Below are positions 1-12,275 of a stretch of 64,000 nucleotides of DNA, in pieces (position 1 is the stretch's first letter; every line of letters starts with the position of its first letter). The notes under the pieces are model-generated. The model was not told where the DNA came from. It did no database searches and saw nothing but the letters and a program-made list of their open reading frames with translations. Source of the DNA: Casuarina equisetifolia (taxonomy: Eukaryota > Streptophyta > Magnoliopsida > Fagales > Casuarinaceae); assembly GCA_028551475.1 (NCBI GenBank), contig CM052356.1:3916001-3980000 (forward strand). Reading direction: 5' to 3'. The position numbers and the translations under genes were made by a program.

Positions 1-3000
1 TTATTTTTAATTTCAACTATTTGGATTTAAATGTGGCATACGATTTTAGAATCAAATGGTAAGATTTAAATTTTTTAATTAGTTTTAAATCAATGGCTTC
101 ATTTAAATAAGCATATTAATTTTTATATTAACGGCGGGAGGACTGCATTCAATTTGAAAATTGTATGGTAGATTTAAATCTAGGAATTGGATCTAAAATC
201 TATAGGTTTAAAATCAAATTTTAGATTAAAAATACAAATGTTGGATGTATAATAACCCAAAAGATTTAACTTATCTTGTTAACTTAAACATTGATCTCCA
301 TATTTGAATCAAGCCACTAATTTGAAATTGATCAACAAACTTAAATCATATTGTCTATTTGAAAATCATATGGAAGACTTTAATCTAATCATTGGATCTA
401 CAAGTTGTAAGTATAAAATCGAATTTTAGATTTAAATTCCAACATTTAAATTTAAAAATAAACCAAAAGATTTAAGCAGCTATTAATTTAAAAGTCAATA
501 TGCATATTCAAATTAGACCAATGATTTAAATCATAAAGTTGATTTAAAAGTCATATGACATATTTAAATCAAGCCATTAGATTTAAAATCTAAAAATTTC
601 AAATCATGTTTAAAATTTAAATTCCAACCATCGGATTTAAAAATAAACTAGAAGATTTAAATGGGGTTGTTAATTTAGAAATCAATATGTAAATTAAAAT
701 CAAGTAGTTGATGTAAAATTGATTAGTAAATTTTTCATTTTTAAAATGTATACCATATTTAAATTCAAATAGTTGATTAAGAAATAAATTGGAAGATTTA
801 AATCCTTTAGCCGTTAATATAAAAATTAATATGCCTATTTAAATGAAGCCATTGATTTAAAAATTGATAAGCCAATTTTAAAATCTTATGCCACATTTAA
901 AGCCAAACAATTTGAATTTAGAAACAAATGGAAAAATTTAAAGTTAATCGTCAATTTAGGATTTAAATCTTTTGATTTATTTTTAATTTCAACTATTTGT
1001 ATTTAAATGTGGCATACGATTTTAGAATCAAATGGTAAGATTTAAATTTTTTGATTTTCTTTAAATCAATGGCTTCATTTAAATAAGCATATTAATTTTT
1101 ATATTAACGGCGGAAGGACTACATTCAATTTGAAAATTGTATGGTAGACTTAAATCTAGGAATTGGATCTAAAATCTATAGGTTTAAAATCAAATTTTAG
1201 ATTAAAAATATAAATGTTGGACGTATAATAACTCAAAAGATTTAACTTATCCTGTTAACTTAAACATTGATGTGCATATTTGAATCAAGCCACTAATTTA
1301 AAATTGATCAACAAACTTAAATCATATTGTGTATTTGAAAATCATATGGAAGACTTTAATCTAATCATTGGATCTACAAGTTGTAAGTATAAAATCGAAT
1401 TTTAGAATTAAATTTCAACATTTAAATTTAAAAATAAACCAAAAGATTTAAGCAGCTATTAATTTAAAAGTCAATATGCATATTCAAATTAGACCAATGA
1501 TTTAAATCATAAAGTTGATTTAAAAGTCATATGACATATTTAAATCAAGCCATTAGATTTAAAATCTAAAAGTTTCAAATCATGTTTAAAATTTAAATTC
1601 CAACCATCGGATTTAAAAATAAACTAGAAGATTTAAATGGGGTTGTTAATTTAAAAATCAATATGTAAATTAAAATCAAGTAGTTGATGTAAAATTGATT
1701 AGTAAATTTTCCATTTTTAAAATGTATACCATATTTAAATTCAAATAGTTGATTAAGAAATAAATTGGAAGATTTAAATCCTTTAGCCGTTAATATAAAA
1801 ATTAATATGCCTATTTAAATGAAGCCATTGATTTAAAAATTGATCAGCCAATTTTAAAATCTTATGCCACATTTAAATCCAAACAATTTGAATTTAGAAA
1901 CAAATGCAAAGATTTAAAGTTAATCGTCAATTTAAGATTTAAATCTTTTGATTTATTTTTAATTTCAACTATTTGGATTTAAATGTGGCATACGATTTTA
2001 GAATCAAATGGTAAGATTTAAATTTTCTGATTAGTTTTAAATCATTGGCTTCATTTAAATAAGCATATTAATTTTTATATTAACGGCGGGAGGACTACCT
2101 TCAATTTGAGAATTGTATGATAGACTTAAATCTAGGAAATGGATCTAAAATCTATAGGTTTAAAATCAAATTTTAGATTAAAAATATAAATGTTGGATGT
2201 ATAATAACCCAAAAGATTTAACTTATCCTGTTAATTTAAATATTGATGTGCATATTTGAATCAAGCCATTAATTTAAAATTCATCAACAAACTTAAATCA
2301 TATTGTGTATTTGAAAATCATATGGAAGACTTAAATCTAATCATTGGATCTACAAGTTGTAAGTATAAAATTGAATTTTAGATTTAAATTCCAACATTTA
2401 AATTTAAAAATAAACCAAAAGATTTAAGCAGCTATTAATTTAAAAGTCAATATGCATATTCAAATTAGACCAATGATTTAAATCATAAAGTTGATTTAAA
2501 AGTCATGTGACATATTTAAATTTTAGATTTAAATTCTGACATTTAAATTTAAAAATAAACCAAAAGATTTAAGCAGCTATTAATTTAAAAGTCAATATGC
2601 ATATTCAAATTAGACCAATGATTTAAATCATAAAGTTGATTTAAAAGTCATATGACATATTTAAATCAAGCCATTAGATTTAAAATCTAAAAATTTCAAA
2701 TCATGTTTAAAATTTGAAAATCATATGGAAGACTTAAATCTAATCATTGGATCTACAAGTTGTAAGTATAAAATCGAATTTAAGATTTAAATTATAACAT
2801 TTAAATTTAAAAATAAGCCAAAAGATTTAAGCAACTATTAATTTAAAAGTCAATATGCATATTTAAATTAGACCAATGATTTAAATCATAAAGTTGATTT
2901 AAAAGTCATATGACATATTTAAATCAAGCCATTAGATTTAAAATCTAAAAATTTCAAATCATGTTTAAAATTTAAATTCCAACCATCGTATTTAAAAATA

Positions 3001-5324
3001 AACTAGAAGATTTAAATGGGGTTGTTAATTTAGAAATCAATATGTAAATTAAAATCAGGTAGTTGATGTAAAATTGATCAGTAAATTTTCCGTTTTCAAA
3101 ATGTATACCATATTTAAATTCAAATAATTGGATTAAGAAATAAATTGGAAGATTTAAATCCTTTAGCCGATAATATAAAAATTAATATGCCTATTTAAAT
3201 GAAGCCATTGATTTAAAAATTGATCAGCCAATTTTAAAATCTTATGCCACATTTAAATCCAAATAATTTGAATTTCGTAACAAATGCAAAGATTTAAAGT
3301 TAATCATCAATTAAAGATTTAAATCTTTTCATTTATTTTTAATTTCAACTATTTGTATTTAAATGTGGCATACAATTTTAGAATCAACTGGTAAGATTTA
3401 AATTTTTTGATTAGTTTTAAATCAATGGCTTCATTTAAATAAGCATATTAATTTTTATATTAACGGCGGGAGGACTACATTCAATTTGAAAATTGTATGG
3501 TAGACTTAAATCTAGGAATTGGATCTAAAATCTATAGGTTTAAAATCAAATTTTAGATTAAAAATACAAATATTGGATGTATAATAACCCAAAAGATTTA
3601 ACTTATCTTGTTAACTTAAACATTGATATGCATATTTGAATCAAGCCATTAATTTAAAATTAATAAACAAACTGAAATCATATGGTCTATTTAAAAATCA
3701 TATGGAAGACTTAAATCTAATCATTGGATCTACAAGTTGTAAGTATAAAATCGAATTTTAGATTTAAATTCCAACATTTAAATTTACAAGTAAACTAGAA
3801 GATTTAAGCAGCTATTAATTTAAAAGTCAATATGCATATTCAAATTAGACCAATGATTTAAATCATAAAGTTGATTTAAAAGTCATATGACATATTTAAA
3901 TCAAGCCATTAGATTTAAAATCTAAAAATTTCAAATCATGTTTAAAATTTGAAAATCATATGGAAGACTTAAATCTAATCATTGGAGTTACAAGTTGTAA
4001 GTATAAAATTGAATTTAAGATTTAAATTATAACATTTAAATTTAAAAATAAACCAAAAGATTTAAGCAGCTATTAATTTAAAAGTCAATATGCATATTCA
4101 AATTAGACGAATGATTTAAATCATAAAGTTGATTTAAAAGTCATATGACATATTTAAATCAAGCCATTAGATTTAAAATCTAAAAATTTCCAATCATGTT
4201 TAAAATTTGAAAATCATATGGAAGACTTAAATCTAATCATTGGATCTACAAGTTATAAGTATAAAATCGAATTTAAGATTTAAATTATAACATTTAAATT
4301 TAAAAATAAGCCAAAAGATTTAAGCAACTATTAATTTAAAAGTCAATATGCATATTCAAATTAGACCAATGATTTAAATCATAAAGTTGATTTAAAAGTC
4401 ATATGACATATTTAAATCAAGCCATTAGATTTAAAATCTAAAAATTTCAAATCATGTTTAAAATTTGAAAATCATATGGAAGACTTAAATCTAATCATTG
4501 GAGCTACAAGTTGTAAGTATAAAATCGAATTTAAGATTTAAATTATAACATTTAAATTTAAAAATAAACCAAAAGATTTAAGCAGCTATTAATTTAAAAG
4601 TCAATATGCATATTCAAATTAGACCAATGATTTAAATCATAAAGTTGATTTAAAAGTCATATGACATATTTAAATCAAGCCATTAGATTTAAAATCTAAA
4701 AATTTCAAATCATGTTTAAAATTTAAATTCCAACCATCGGATTTAAAAATAAACTAGAAGATTTAAATGGGGTTGTTAATTTAGAAATCAATATGTAAAT
4801 TAAAATCAAGTAGTTGATGTAAAATTGATCAGTAAATTTTCCGTTTTCAAAATGTATACCATATTTAATTTCAAATAATTGGATTAAGAAATAAATTGGA
4901 AGATTTAAATCCTTTAGCCGATAATATAAAAATTAATATGCCTATTTAAATGAAGCCATTGATTTAAAAATTGATCAGCCAATTTTAAAATCTTATGCCA
5001 CATTTAAATCCAAACAATTTGAATTTAGAAGCAAATGCAAAGATTTAAAGTTTATCGTCAATTTAAGATTTAAATCTTTTGATTTATTTTTAATTTCAAC
5101 TATTTGGATTTAAATGTGGCATACAATTTTAGAATCAAATGGTAAGATTTAAATTTTTTGATTAGTTTTAAATCAATGGCTTCATTTAAATAAGCATATT
5201 AATTTTTATATTAACGGCGGGAGGACTACATTCAAATTGAAAATTGTTTGGTAGACTTAAATTTAGTAATAGGATCTAAAATCTATAGGTTTAAAATCAA
5301 ATTTTAGATTAAAAATACAAATGT
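1..5324. repeat. AT-rich satellite array 1 (unit ~976 bp with 258 bp modules)
   Basis: A landmark string (ttatttttaatttcaac) recurs at 1, 977, 1953, 3333 and 5084, giving spacings of 976, 976, 1380 and 1751 bp. The long units are explained by inserted extra modules. The string gaaaatcatatggaag recurs at 3951, 4209 and 4467, exactly 258 bp apart, so 1751 is about 976 plus three modules. Inside a unit, segments near 152 and 358 and near 433, 618 and 760 resemble one another, so the unit is itself built of older degenerate subrepeats. The sequence is dominated by gatttaaat and atttaaat. No coding potential is seen. The array starts at the window edge and probably continues to the left. It ends abruptly inside a DC1 gene fragment. 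Confidence 0.95.
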
Positions 5325-5690
5325 GAAGCAGTTGCAGTTTGGGACGATGCATTTGTAAATGATAGTTGCATTTTTACCTGACAAGTGCGGTTCAATTTCC
5401 ATGCACAATGAACAAACAGATTTGATCTCATCATCGCCGTGAAGCTTTGTCTCAAAAAAATGATGTCTTTTAGTCGATTCATGTTCGACCTCAATCTCTG
5501 TCTTTCCTTTTTCCTTGAGGTATGGCTTATGGATGAAAAATTCACATCTTGTGCATTCGTAAATGGGCTTTCCTGATACTGACGTATTGCAGCAACTACA
5601 ATCACCCAATTCTGAATTTTCTCTTGGTTTTAAGATATGTGGGAGTTTCCTCAGTGTCTTACTCGATCTGTTACACAAACAAGAACAAAA
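5325..5690 (-). pseudogene. DC1-domain protein fragment A, cut by satellite
   Basis: An open reading frame on the minus strand encodes about 120 residues with the Cys/His spacing of DC1 (C1-like) zinc fingers, for example the segment CSCCNTSVSGKPIYECTRC followed by FFIHK. DC1 proteins are a large plant family; roles in defence and diacylglycerol-like binding have been proposed. Residues match the N-terminal third of the fuller paralogue at 10,686-12,275. The downstream two thirds of the gene are absent because satellite sequence begins at about 5,325 in mid-codon context. The first exon seems to follow a pyrimidine-rich tract ending in acag. It is a truncated gene and almost certainly not functional. 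Confidence 0.8.
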
Positions 5691-6667
5691 CCATGAACGA
5701 GTACTATTGTACGATCAGACACGCTAACCAACTAAGAGTACTAGTTGTAGCCACTCAAATTAGATGGGTCCTATTGCGTACGTTTTGCTTTCAAAAATCA
5801 TAATTTCTAAGTATCAAATATTCAGTATTCAGTATTCAGAATTATAGTATACTTTAAGAAAATAACATAAGCTTACAATGAAAATAATTTTTTTTAAAAA
5901 TTTAACAAATAATAATTGGAAAACTAGTCATCAAACTAGCATTCTAAGAGCTATTTGATATTCATAAAGCAAGTTATCATAATTTTAAATCTTAAGCTTT
6001 TTAATGAAAAAATGTATTTCCTAAATTTTTCAAGAAAAGGTTAATTAAATATCTAACAAATAAAATTTTCTAAAACCCTTTTGTAAATTTTTAATTTTTT
6101 TCCTTTTTTAAACTAGAATATATATTCTATGAAGTTTGATCATTAGGTATTACTTGTAAGCTTATTCTTACATTTGATGCATATAGATTATTTCATGTTA
6201 AAGGTTACCAATTTATATCTCTTAATTCCGTTGCTATCTTAGGACGTAACAATTTTGAAATTTTGTTTTTTTTGTTTACCAACTTTACATTGTGGCAGTT
6301 TTATTGTGAGTTTCAACTCTTTTTTTTCACAAAATAAATTACAGAGTTTAGCATTGTGGACTTTTTTTTCATAAAAATTGACTCTTTGCTTTTAGGAAGG
6401 AAAGAATTTAGTAATTAATAGTTGAAAGAGGTAACAGAATTTGTGTGGGGGAGGGTGCGGGAGTTGGAGACAAATTATATCACATTAACCAATAAAAAGT
6501 TAAATATAACAACATGGAGTAATATCAGAAAACAAAAATTTACCAAAGAAAGAAATAAAAACATGAAAAGGAGTATTATGGAAAAGAAGTCGTACTTGTT
6601 AGAAACCAAAAGGGCGACAAATTGGCTGCAACTCCAAAATATGACAAAGATAGCTTATGAAAGATGA
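5690..6667 (-). repeat. Duplicated 5' flank of DC1 copy A
   Basis: This non-coding stretch lies upstream of DC1 fragment A and is recognisably shared with the sequence upstream of DC1 copy B (12,275-12,870). Its first ~330 bp are also shared with copy C (54,780-55,095). Shared landmarks include the segment with actagtcat and aaactagcat near 5,925 and the segment around 6,450-6,660 (caaattatatcacattaacc) that pairs with 12,670-12,860. The conserved stretch could include the ancestral promoter, but no confident TATA or other element was assigned. Short open frames in it are not conserved between copies. Confidence 0.6.
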
Positions 6668-6840
6668 TATTTCTTTGTTGATGGATGAAGGAAAAAACAA
6701 TAGCTACAAGGGTTTATATAACGAGTTGATTATTTATTTATCTTTTATCTTTTTTGTGTAAGAACATTCTTTTGTTGTTATACATATTTACCTTATTCTT
6801 TTCTTAATCAACATATCTTCTGTAAACTTCTTTCTAAATT

Positions 6841-7040
6841 TGTTTTGTTGGTCAAACAACCACGAAGAGTGGTGATTCCATAAAGTTGGTCAATGGGTCC
6901 TCCTTGGCATCAAATAATGAGTGAGCAAAATTGCTACTGTGGTTTACGATCCTTTACCGAAGTTACAAGCCAAGGAGGAGAATCAACCACTTTTTAAGGT
7001 ATGCAGAGAACTTATTGGTAAACGGAATATGCGAATGAAT
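6841..7040 (+). pseudogene. Unrecognised coding-like tail, copy 1
   Basis: Plus-strand sequence here resembles 52,440-52,700, and its end resembles the tail of the mosaic gene at 50,586-50,640. Shared peptide-like segments are KLVNGSSL versus KLVNGNLL, and YDPLPKLQAKEE versus YDSLPELQGKKE. Stop codons and frameshifts separate the pieces in this copy. I do not recognise the family. Conservation of reading frame in three places suggests that it descends from a real gene, of which only a C-terminal part remains. Confidence 0.4.
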
Positions 7041-7149
7041 ATGCTTTTAACAAGACATTTTTGTGGGGTTAGTTTTATGGGAAAATTACTGTCATGTCTT
7101 ATCTTGAACTTTAGCTACTATTTTCTTTTGCTTTTGGCCCTAACCTTCT

Positions 7150-7500
7150 TTTCTTCTTATACATGTTTTCTTTGTTCTCTTCTCTTTTGCTTTTCTTTAT
7201 CTCTTTACATTCTCCTCTCTTTTGCAAAGAAGCCTTCATCTAAAGGTCTTTTACAGCTATATTTGTTGGTTTTTTTTTTATTTTTTTATAACAAATAAAC
7301 ACAATACTTAGATACATATTTTATTTATTCTCTTCTCTTTTTATTTTTTCCTTTTCTTTATTTTCTTTCTCTTTTCTTTTTCTTTATCTCTTTACATTCT
7401 CTTCTCCTTTATAAAGCACCCTTCTTCTAAGGGTCGTTTGCAACTATAATTAATGGTTTTTTTATTTTTTATTTTTTTAAGCACAAACACTTGGATATAT
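7150..7500. repeat. Pyrimidine-rich tandem duplication
   Basis: Two tandem copies of a segment rich in tttctttatt/ctcttctctttt occur at about 7,155-7,310 and 7,313-7,500. Each is followed by a cttct/catctaagg(g)tc block and a gcaactataat block. The same two-copy arrangement is present at 51,095-51,240 and 51,250-51,390 in the paralogous block, so this tandem duplication is older than the segmental duplication. An open frame at 6,921-7,298 runs through it but looks like low-complexity translation. Confidence 0.6.
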
Positions 7501-8439
7501 CATAGCAAACATAGATACGTTGGAATTGAGAAGGTCCCCTTTATTTAGAAAAATTTTCATCACAAAGAATACACTTGGAGTAATTTTCTTCTTTGAAGTT
7601 TTTCTACACAAAGACACTTATTTAACAATGGTATGAATGAGTACTTCAATATTTTAGTTTAGTATATTCTTTTTATCTAAAGAATAGCTTTCCCTCTCAA
7701 TTTGAAGGGAGGAAGTAAACGTTTCTAATATGGTATTTGACTCAAAAGTAAGCTTTGACGAAACTTCTAGTATAAATAAAAAATAGTGGGAAGATTAAAA
7801 AAGTGAAATTTGTTCTTTTATGTATTATATTTTGTTTTTGCATCCATCAACACTCATTATTGTTTCTTCAATATGTCTATTATAAATATGAGATATACAA
7901 TTGGGTTAGGCCAACTCACAAATGTAATGGATCTACACTTATATTAAATAAGCTATAATAGTATTAAGATCTAGGTTTCTAGTGTAATATCATATCGCTT
8001 TTAACCTGCATCCTCATAAGACATGTTTCTTTAGCTTTGATACAAGAAAATTTGTTAAAAATGACATAAATAAGTAATATACAATACTAATATTTTAGTT
8101 TGATTATTTATTTATTTATTTATTTCACAGTTTCGATGTTGGCTTGAAATGCATCAAATAACTCCTACACCACAACCTCGGTTTTTGGTGGCGAGTTTAA
8201 CAATCACCCAAGTTACTTTCCGTGTTACCGGTAAATCTCTTTTCCTATCTGCGACTTTAAAGAGCCTAAAACAATTAAACCCTTAAAACCTGAAACCCAT
8301 TTTCGTTCTTCATTCAATCGCATGCTTCTTGTTCCAAGTGAAGCTTTTGTTCTAAGAGAGCTGTTTCCTCCTCAAAAAGCTTTTGTCTTCAATGGTCATT
8401 TTTATTGATGGTATCGAAATTATAATTTGGTGAGATGAT

Positions 8440-8739
8440 GGTATGTTGTTAGTTTGAGGCGGGTAAGTATTTATCATGTACTAGAAAAAATAATTCTCAT
8501 GTCCTGAGTCAGTAAATTGCAGTGAGAACTTTCAAAAGAAGCAGAGAAACTAGGCACTATTGGCAGTTTTTACAGTCTGAACAATTTGGACGATAGAGTG
8601 CGGCAACTCTTGCTTGGCCGGCGCCGAAATCCATCGGGATGCTTTGCTCTCACGATGACAAGCCCGCGGGAATAGGATGATCTTCAGCCGGAGGATGCTG
8701 TTAGTCGAGCGTCACTTGACGGGACTCCAGGGTTTGGAT
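8440..8739. other. GC-richer unexplained segment
   Basis: This ~300 bp stretch is noticeably richer in G and C than its surroundings (for example ggccggcgccgaaatcc near 8,619). It has no counterpart in the paralogous block at 50.6-55.1 kb. It continues after the solo LTR (from 9,190) as similar-composition sequence up to about 9,285. Joining the two sides across the LTR leaves an open plus-strand frame of modest length, but no family was recognised. It may be part of an element or a captured gene piece. Confidence 0.35.
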
Positions 8740-9189
8740 TGTTAGAAAAAGAAACTTTATAGGATCTGTGTAGACAGATCTAAAACACCGTTTGAATGGT
8801 TTTAATTTAGCAAACAAATAGAAATAGAATTCATAGAAACATACCGCTCTTACGATCCATTCTTTCGTCGTCGTAGATCCAATAATGCTCTTTGGAATTC
8901 GGGCTTAAGCGAATATCCTCTATTCTTATAAGAATCACTGGCTCGATGAGAGAACCTAGGTTTCGCCTCTTTTGTGAAAAAGCAACATTATGAAACCCTA
9001 AGAACATTACGTATTTATATGAGCTAAAGGATAAGACCTAGCCTTACCTTATGTGCAACCCAATAAGCCCACTCATCACGGCCCTATTTGGTTAGCCACG
9101 GCCCACATCAGCTAGTCCATATTTAGAACTCTCATGGACCAACATAATATAGCCTACTTTAGTAAGCTTAAATAAAAATTAAGCTAACA
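8740..9189. mobile_element. Solo LTR with 5 bp target-site duplication
   Basis: The 450 bp segment begins TGTTAG and ends CTAACA, the inverted-repeat ends typical of plant LTRs. It is flanked on both sides by the same pentamer, TGGAT (8,735-8,739 and 9,190-9,194), which is the size of target duplication made by LTR retrotransposon integrases. No internal region or second LTR is adjacent, so this is a solo LTR left by recombination between the two LTRs of a full element. The strand of the original element was not determined. The nearby Copia integrase fragment (9,286-9,540) lies outside the target duplication, so it is not part of this insertion. Confidence 0.85.
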
Positions 9190-9285
9190 TGGATAACTGT
9201 CGGCCAAATTATGAAGAAGACGAACTTCCTCTGGTGGAATTTCTTATTTGGATAATTGTTGGGCAATGGGTACCGAGAATATTAT

Positions 9286-9540
9286 TCAAAAATGACGCTT
9301 GGAAATAAGTATTCTTCTAGTGGGCAAGTGTAAGCATATATATCCCTGATTTTTTTTACCGTGATTTACAAAACCACTAGAAAAGAATTTTGTAAATAAT
9401 TTGTTAGTCATTATTGTTCGAAGACAGGAATAGCACTGTATTCCAAATACTTTCAAAAAACTGTAATTTGGAGTACGGTTATACAAAATCTCATACAAAG
9501 ATTATAGAAACTACAATAGTAGAATCTATCATAAGATAGA
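9286..9540 (-). mobile_element. Ty1/Copia integrase-end fragment
   Basis: A short minus-strand frame carries the segment NRTPNYSFLKVFGIQCY, followed by residues resembling the region after the Copia integrase core (typically a TP-Y--L--FGC segment then a KG-Y-C--P--RI--S-HV-F segment). The final piece here reads RRILISKRHF. Only about 70 codons remain, with no reverse transcriptase and no LTR pair. It is an old, truncated fragment. Confidence 0.75.
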
Positions 9541-9708
9541 CTATGTTATAAACTTTATTCTTATGTATTTTATTTTGCTTTTAGGGCATCAATTACAAAA
9601 AATTATTTATAGAAGTGTTTTTTAACTTAAAATCAATTATAAAAAAATTAAAATTAATTCTAAGAAAATTTTCTTTGTTCAATTTGTTTCTGTCCACAAA
9701 TGCAGCTC

Positions 9709-9969
9709 TTATGCCTTGGTGAGTTTTCCTCCGTTCACAAGAATGTGTTTCCCCACTAGGCACTGAGAGCTGCTATTACATTTAACAGTTCCAATGTTGT
9801 TTTGAAATGCGTCAAAGGACTCACACACTAAAACCTCGGTTTCTGGTAGCGAGTTCAAGAGCCTAAAACCCTTAAAACCCTTAAAACCCTTAAATCCATT
9901 TTTGTTCTTCAGTCTATTGTTGGAATATCTGCAATATGAACATTTATGTAAATTTGTATACTTGTACAT
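9709..9969 (-). pseudogene. Unrecognised remnant with a 9 bp minisatellite
   Basis: This minus-strand open frame of 86 codons includes a GFKGFKGFKGF run. It is encoded by about three and a half tandem copies of a 9-mer (cccttaaaa on the plus strand, 9,855-9,895). The adjoining peptide (ETEVLVCESFDAFQNN) is also recognisable, degraded, in a second copy at 8,130-8,300, where about 65 bp of extra sequence interrupts it. I do not recognise a family. The duplicated arrangement argues for a remnant of a once longer transcribed sequence, but a chance frame cannot be excluded. Confidence 0.3.
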
Positions 9970-10685
9970 TGAAGTGTGTGGCGAAATAACATTTTACCGC
10001 GGAAAGAAGAATAGAAGAGACTAAATAGATAATCATTCAGTGTCTTTATTTTTTTCTATCATCAGAAACTTAGATTCCACACCGACTTATGAAGAGAAAC
10101 ATCTTAGAACATTAACCAATTTTGGGATTTTTCTGTTCAGATCGAGATTGAAATTTATTGAGAATGTTTTGACCTTTTATTGAAAATACCACTTTTATTT
10201 ACTCTTATTAATGGTGTGGATTAGACCCAATTAATATGAGTATATAGGCCAGACATTGGTGTTGGTGTATTGGGTGGCAGCTTTGACGTAATATTTGCTC
10301 TCAACCTATAGGATGAGTGCTTTATTGGCCTATGATTATATTATTGTTTTATTTTGAACTTCGGAGTACAAGTTAACTGAAATAATTGTTTGATAGGTTA
10401 ATGCTATGAAAACTCGCATGACTATACCTCATGTTTCTTCTTTAACCTTGTCATGACATCTCATTACACGTCTATAAACAATTTACAAACCACCAACAAG
10501 TAGATATTAAAAAAATTAAATTTGCTTCTATATGTAAACAAATGCATATGTAGTTTGTGTAAACATATTTCTATATGAAATTTTGATCACCATAAATATA
10601 TAATGAACTAAGTTAGATACACTGATAAATCTCCTTTTACACTTACCCACATACATATATGTGCCACTTAGTTGACTCTAGTTTT

Positions 10686-12275
10686 TTAAAGAATACATTT
10701 TGGATGACCAATAAAATCACAATCTTTATAATAATAAAACCAATAGTTTCTATCTAATTTTTCTTCACACATTTGACAATAACATTCTTTAGGGTTGTCT
10801 TCTAGTTTGTTTGTTAGCCTTAGGAGATGTTCATCATACTTATGTTTGGCTACAAGAATAAGAGTAACACATTTGATGCACATGGGGAAGTTGCAGGACT
10901 TGCACTTGAAGCTAGTAATCCCCCATGGATATTCACCACAAGCACTGCATTTTAGTTCCTCCTGCAAATTGCCTCTAAAAGGGCAATGTTGGTGAGCTTA
11001 TGCTTAAAGGCACCCGGCATTAAAGCACATTGAATGTCAAGTTTATACCAGCTACACTCGTGGCATGCATAGAAGAAGCCATTACGAAAGCAATCACACT
11101 CCCAACACCAAAAGTGATCGAAAGGTGTATGTAGTCTAAGCTGATGTCTATGAATTGCTGGTCGATTTATCTCTGCTAGTACTTGAGCACATTTTACGTG
11201 GACAAAGAAGGAACATTTATGACAACCGTAAAATTGGGGAAGTAAAATATGCTGCATACATCCTGCACAACTCCTACCCTCTAGTTGTTCCTTCATGAGC
11301 ATTAATTCATATTCATGAAGACTGGATGGTAGCTTCTCCTCACCGATATGTTCTTTGTTCTCTTCTTCTACCAAGAAAGCACGATAGCTAGCAGAACCGC
11401 CAGTTCCACTTTGGACCTCATCAAAATAGGCACACCATAAATGGGCAATGAATCCACATGCTTGTTCACAATAATAGGCTCCATGATCTTTATTCATGTC
11501 TTCCCTACAAACTTGACACAAGTGTGACACTTGGCATTTGTATTGACTAAAAGGTTAGGTAATAGTAAGGAAATGAATATGTCCTCTAATTTGATGATGC
11601 GTGGAAATCAAAAACAGTTACTGTGAATCAAAAATCGGCAGTTGCTGCATATAGAACCCATTTCACTACGTTTCTCACCACACACTTGGCAAGTGAACTC
11701 AATCGAAATCCCAATGGGGATGAGTGTGTGTGGATTGCATTCACTGGGACTAACTTTCCAACGAGAGGTGCATTTGATATCCATTTCATATTCACATGTA
11801 TTACATTCGTAAAAGAAGCATTGCCTGAAATGTTTACCACAAGCATCGCAATGATGCCGAGTCTCTGTAGGTGGTTTAAGAATAAGGCAGTGATCGTGCA
11901 AATGGTCTGCGTGCATCTCTTTGGGTGCCTCGGCGCATGATTTGTGAATGAAGCAGTTGTAGTTTGGGATGAAGCATTTGTAAATGGTAGGTGCATTCTT
12001 ACCTGACAAATGCAGTTCAATTTCCTTGCACATTGGACAAACAGATTTGATCTCATCGTCATCGTGAAGCCTTGTCTTGAAAAAATGATGTTTTTACTCA
12101 ATTCATGTTCGATCTCCATCTTTGTCTTTTCTACTACCTTGACCAATCATAAACGCGCTTTCCTGATACTGACTTATTGCAGCAACTACAATCACCCAAT
12201 TCTGGATTTTCTATTGGTTTTAAGATATGCGTGAGTTCCCTGAGCATCTTACTCGATCTGTTACACAAACAAGAA
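10686..12275 (-). pseudogene. DC1-domain protein pseudogene B
   Basis: This is the longest of three DC1 copies, about 1.6 kb and equivalent to roughly 520 codons, a normal family size. Minus-strand pieces in order are an N-terminal piece near 12,245-12,135, then 12,033-11,608, 11,530-10,952 and 10,967-10,686. Together they hold repeated DC1 fingers (for example CDACGKHFRQCFFYECNTC and HRHQLRLHTPFDHFWC) and finish with HPKCIL, a usual family ending. Lesions: an early stop after SVSGKR; a one-base deletion near 12,090 relative to copy A; a TGA in the HSNCF context at 11,608; a frame change before 11,530; and another at 10,952-10,967. These genes normally have a single main exon, so introns do not explain the frame changes. 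Confidence 0.85.

Noticed and set aside
1..5324. The regular repeats could be mistaken for a CRISPR array or another short-repeat system
   Set aside because: Repeat units are ~976 and 258 bp with no spacer structure, and the surrounding genes are plant nuclear genes.
6921..7298. 125-codon frame as a gene
   Set aside because: Its second half translates a pyrimidine-rich tandem repeat that is non-coding in the paralogous block.
9855..9895. Telomere-like cccttaaaa tandem copies
   Set aside because: Plant telomere repeats are 7 bp ccctaaa. This 9-mer occurs only about 3.5 times inside a duplicated gene-like remnant, so it is a local minisatellite.
11623..12234. Plus-strand frames over DC1 copy B
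   Set aside because: They are antisense shadows of the DC1 coding sequence; the Cys/His pattern is on the minus strand.
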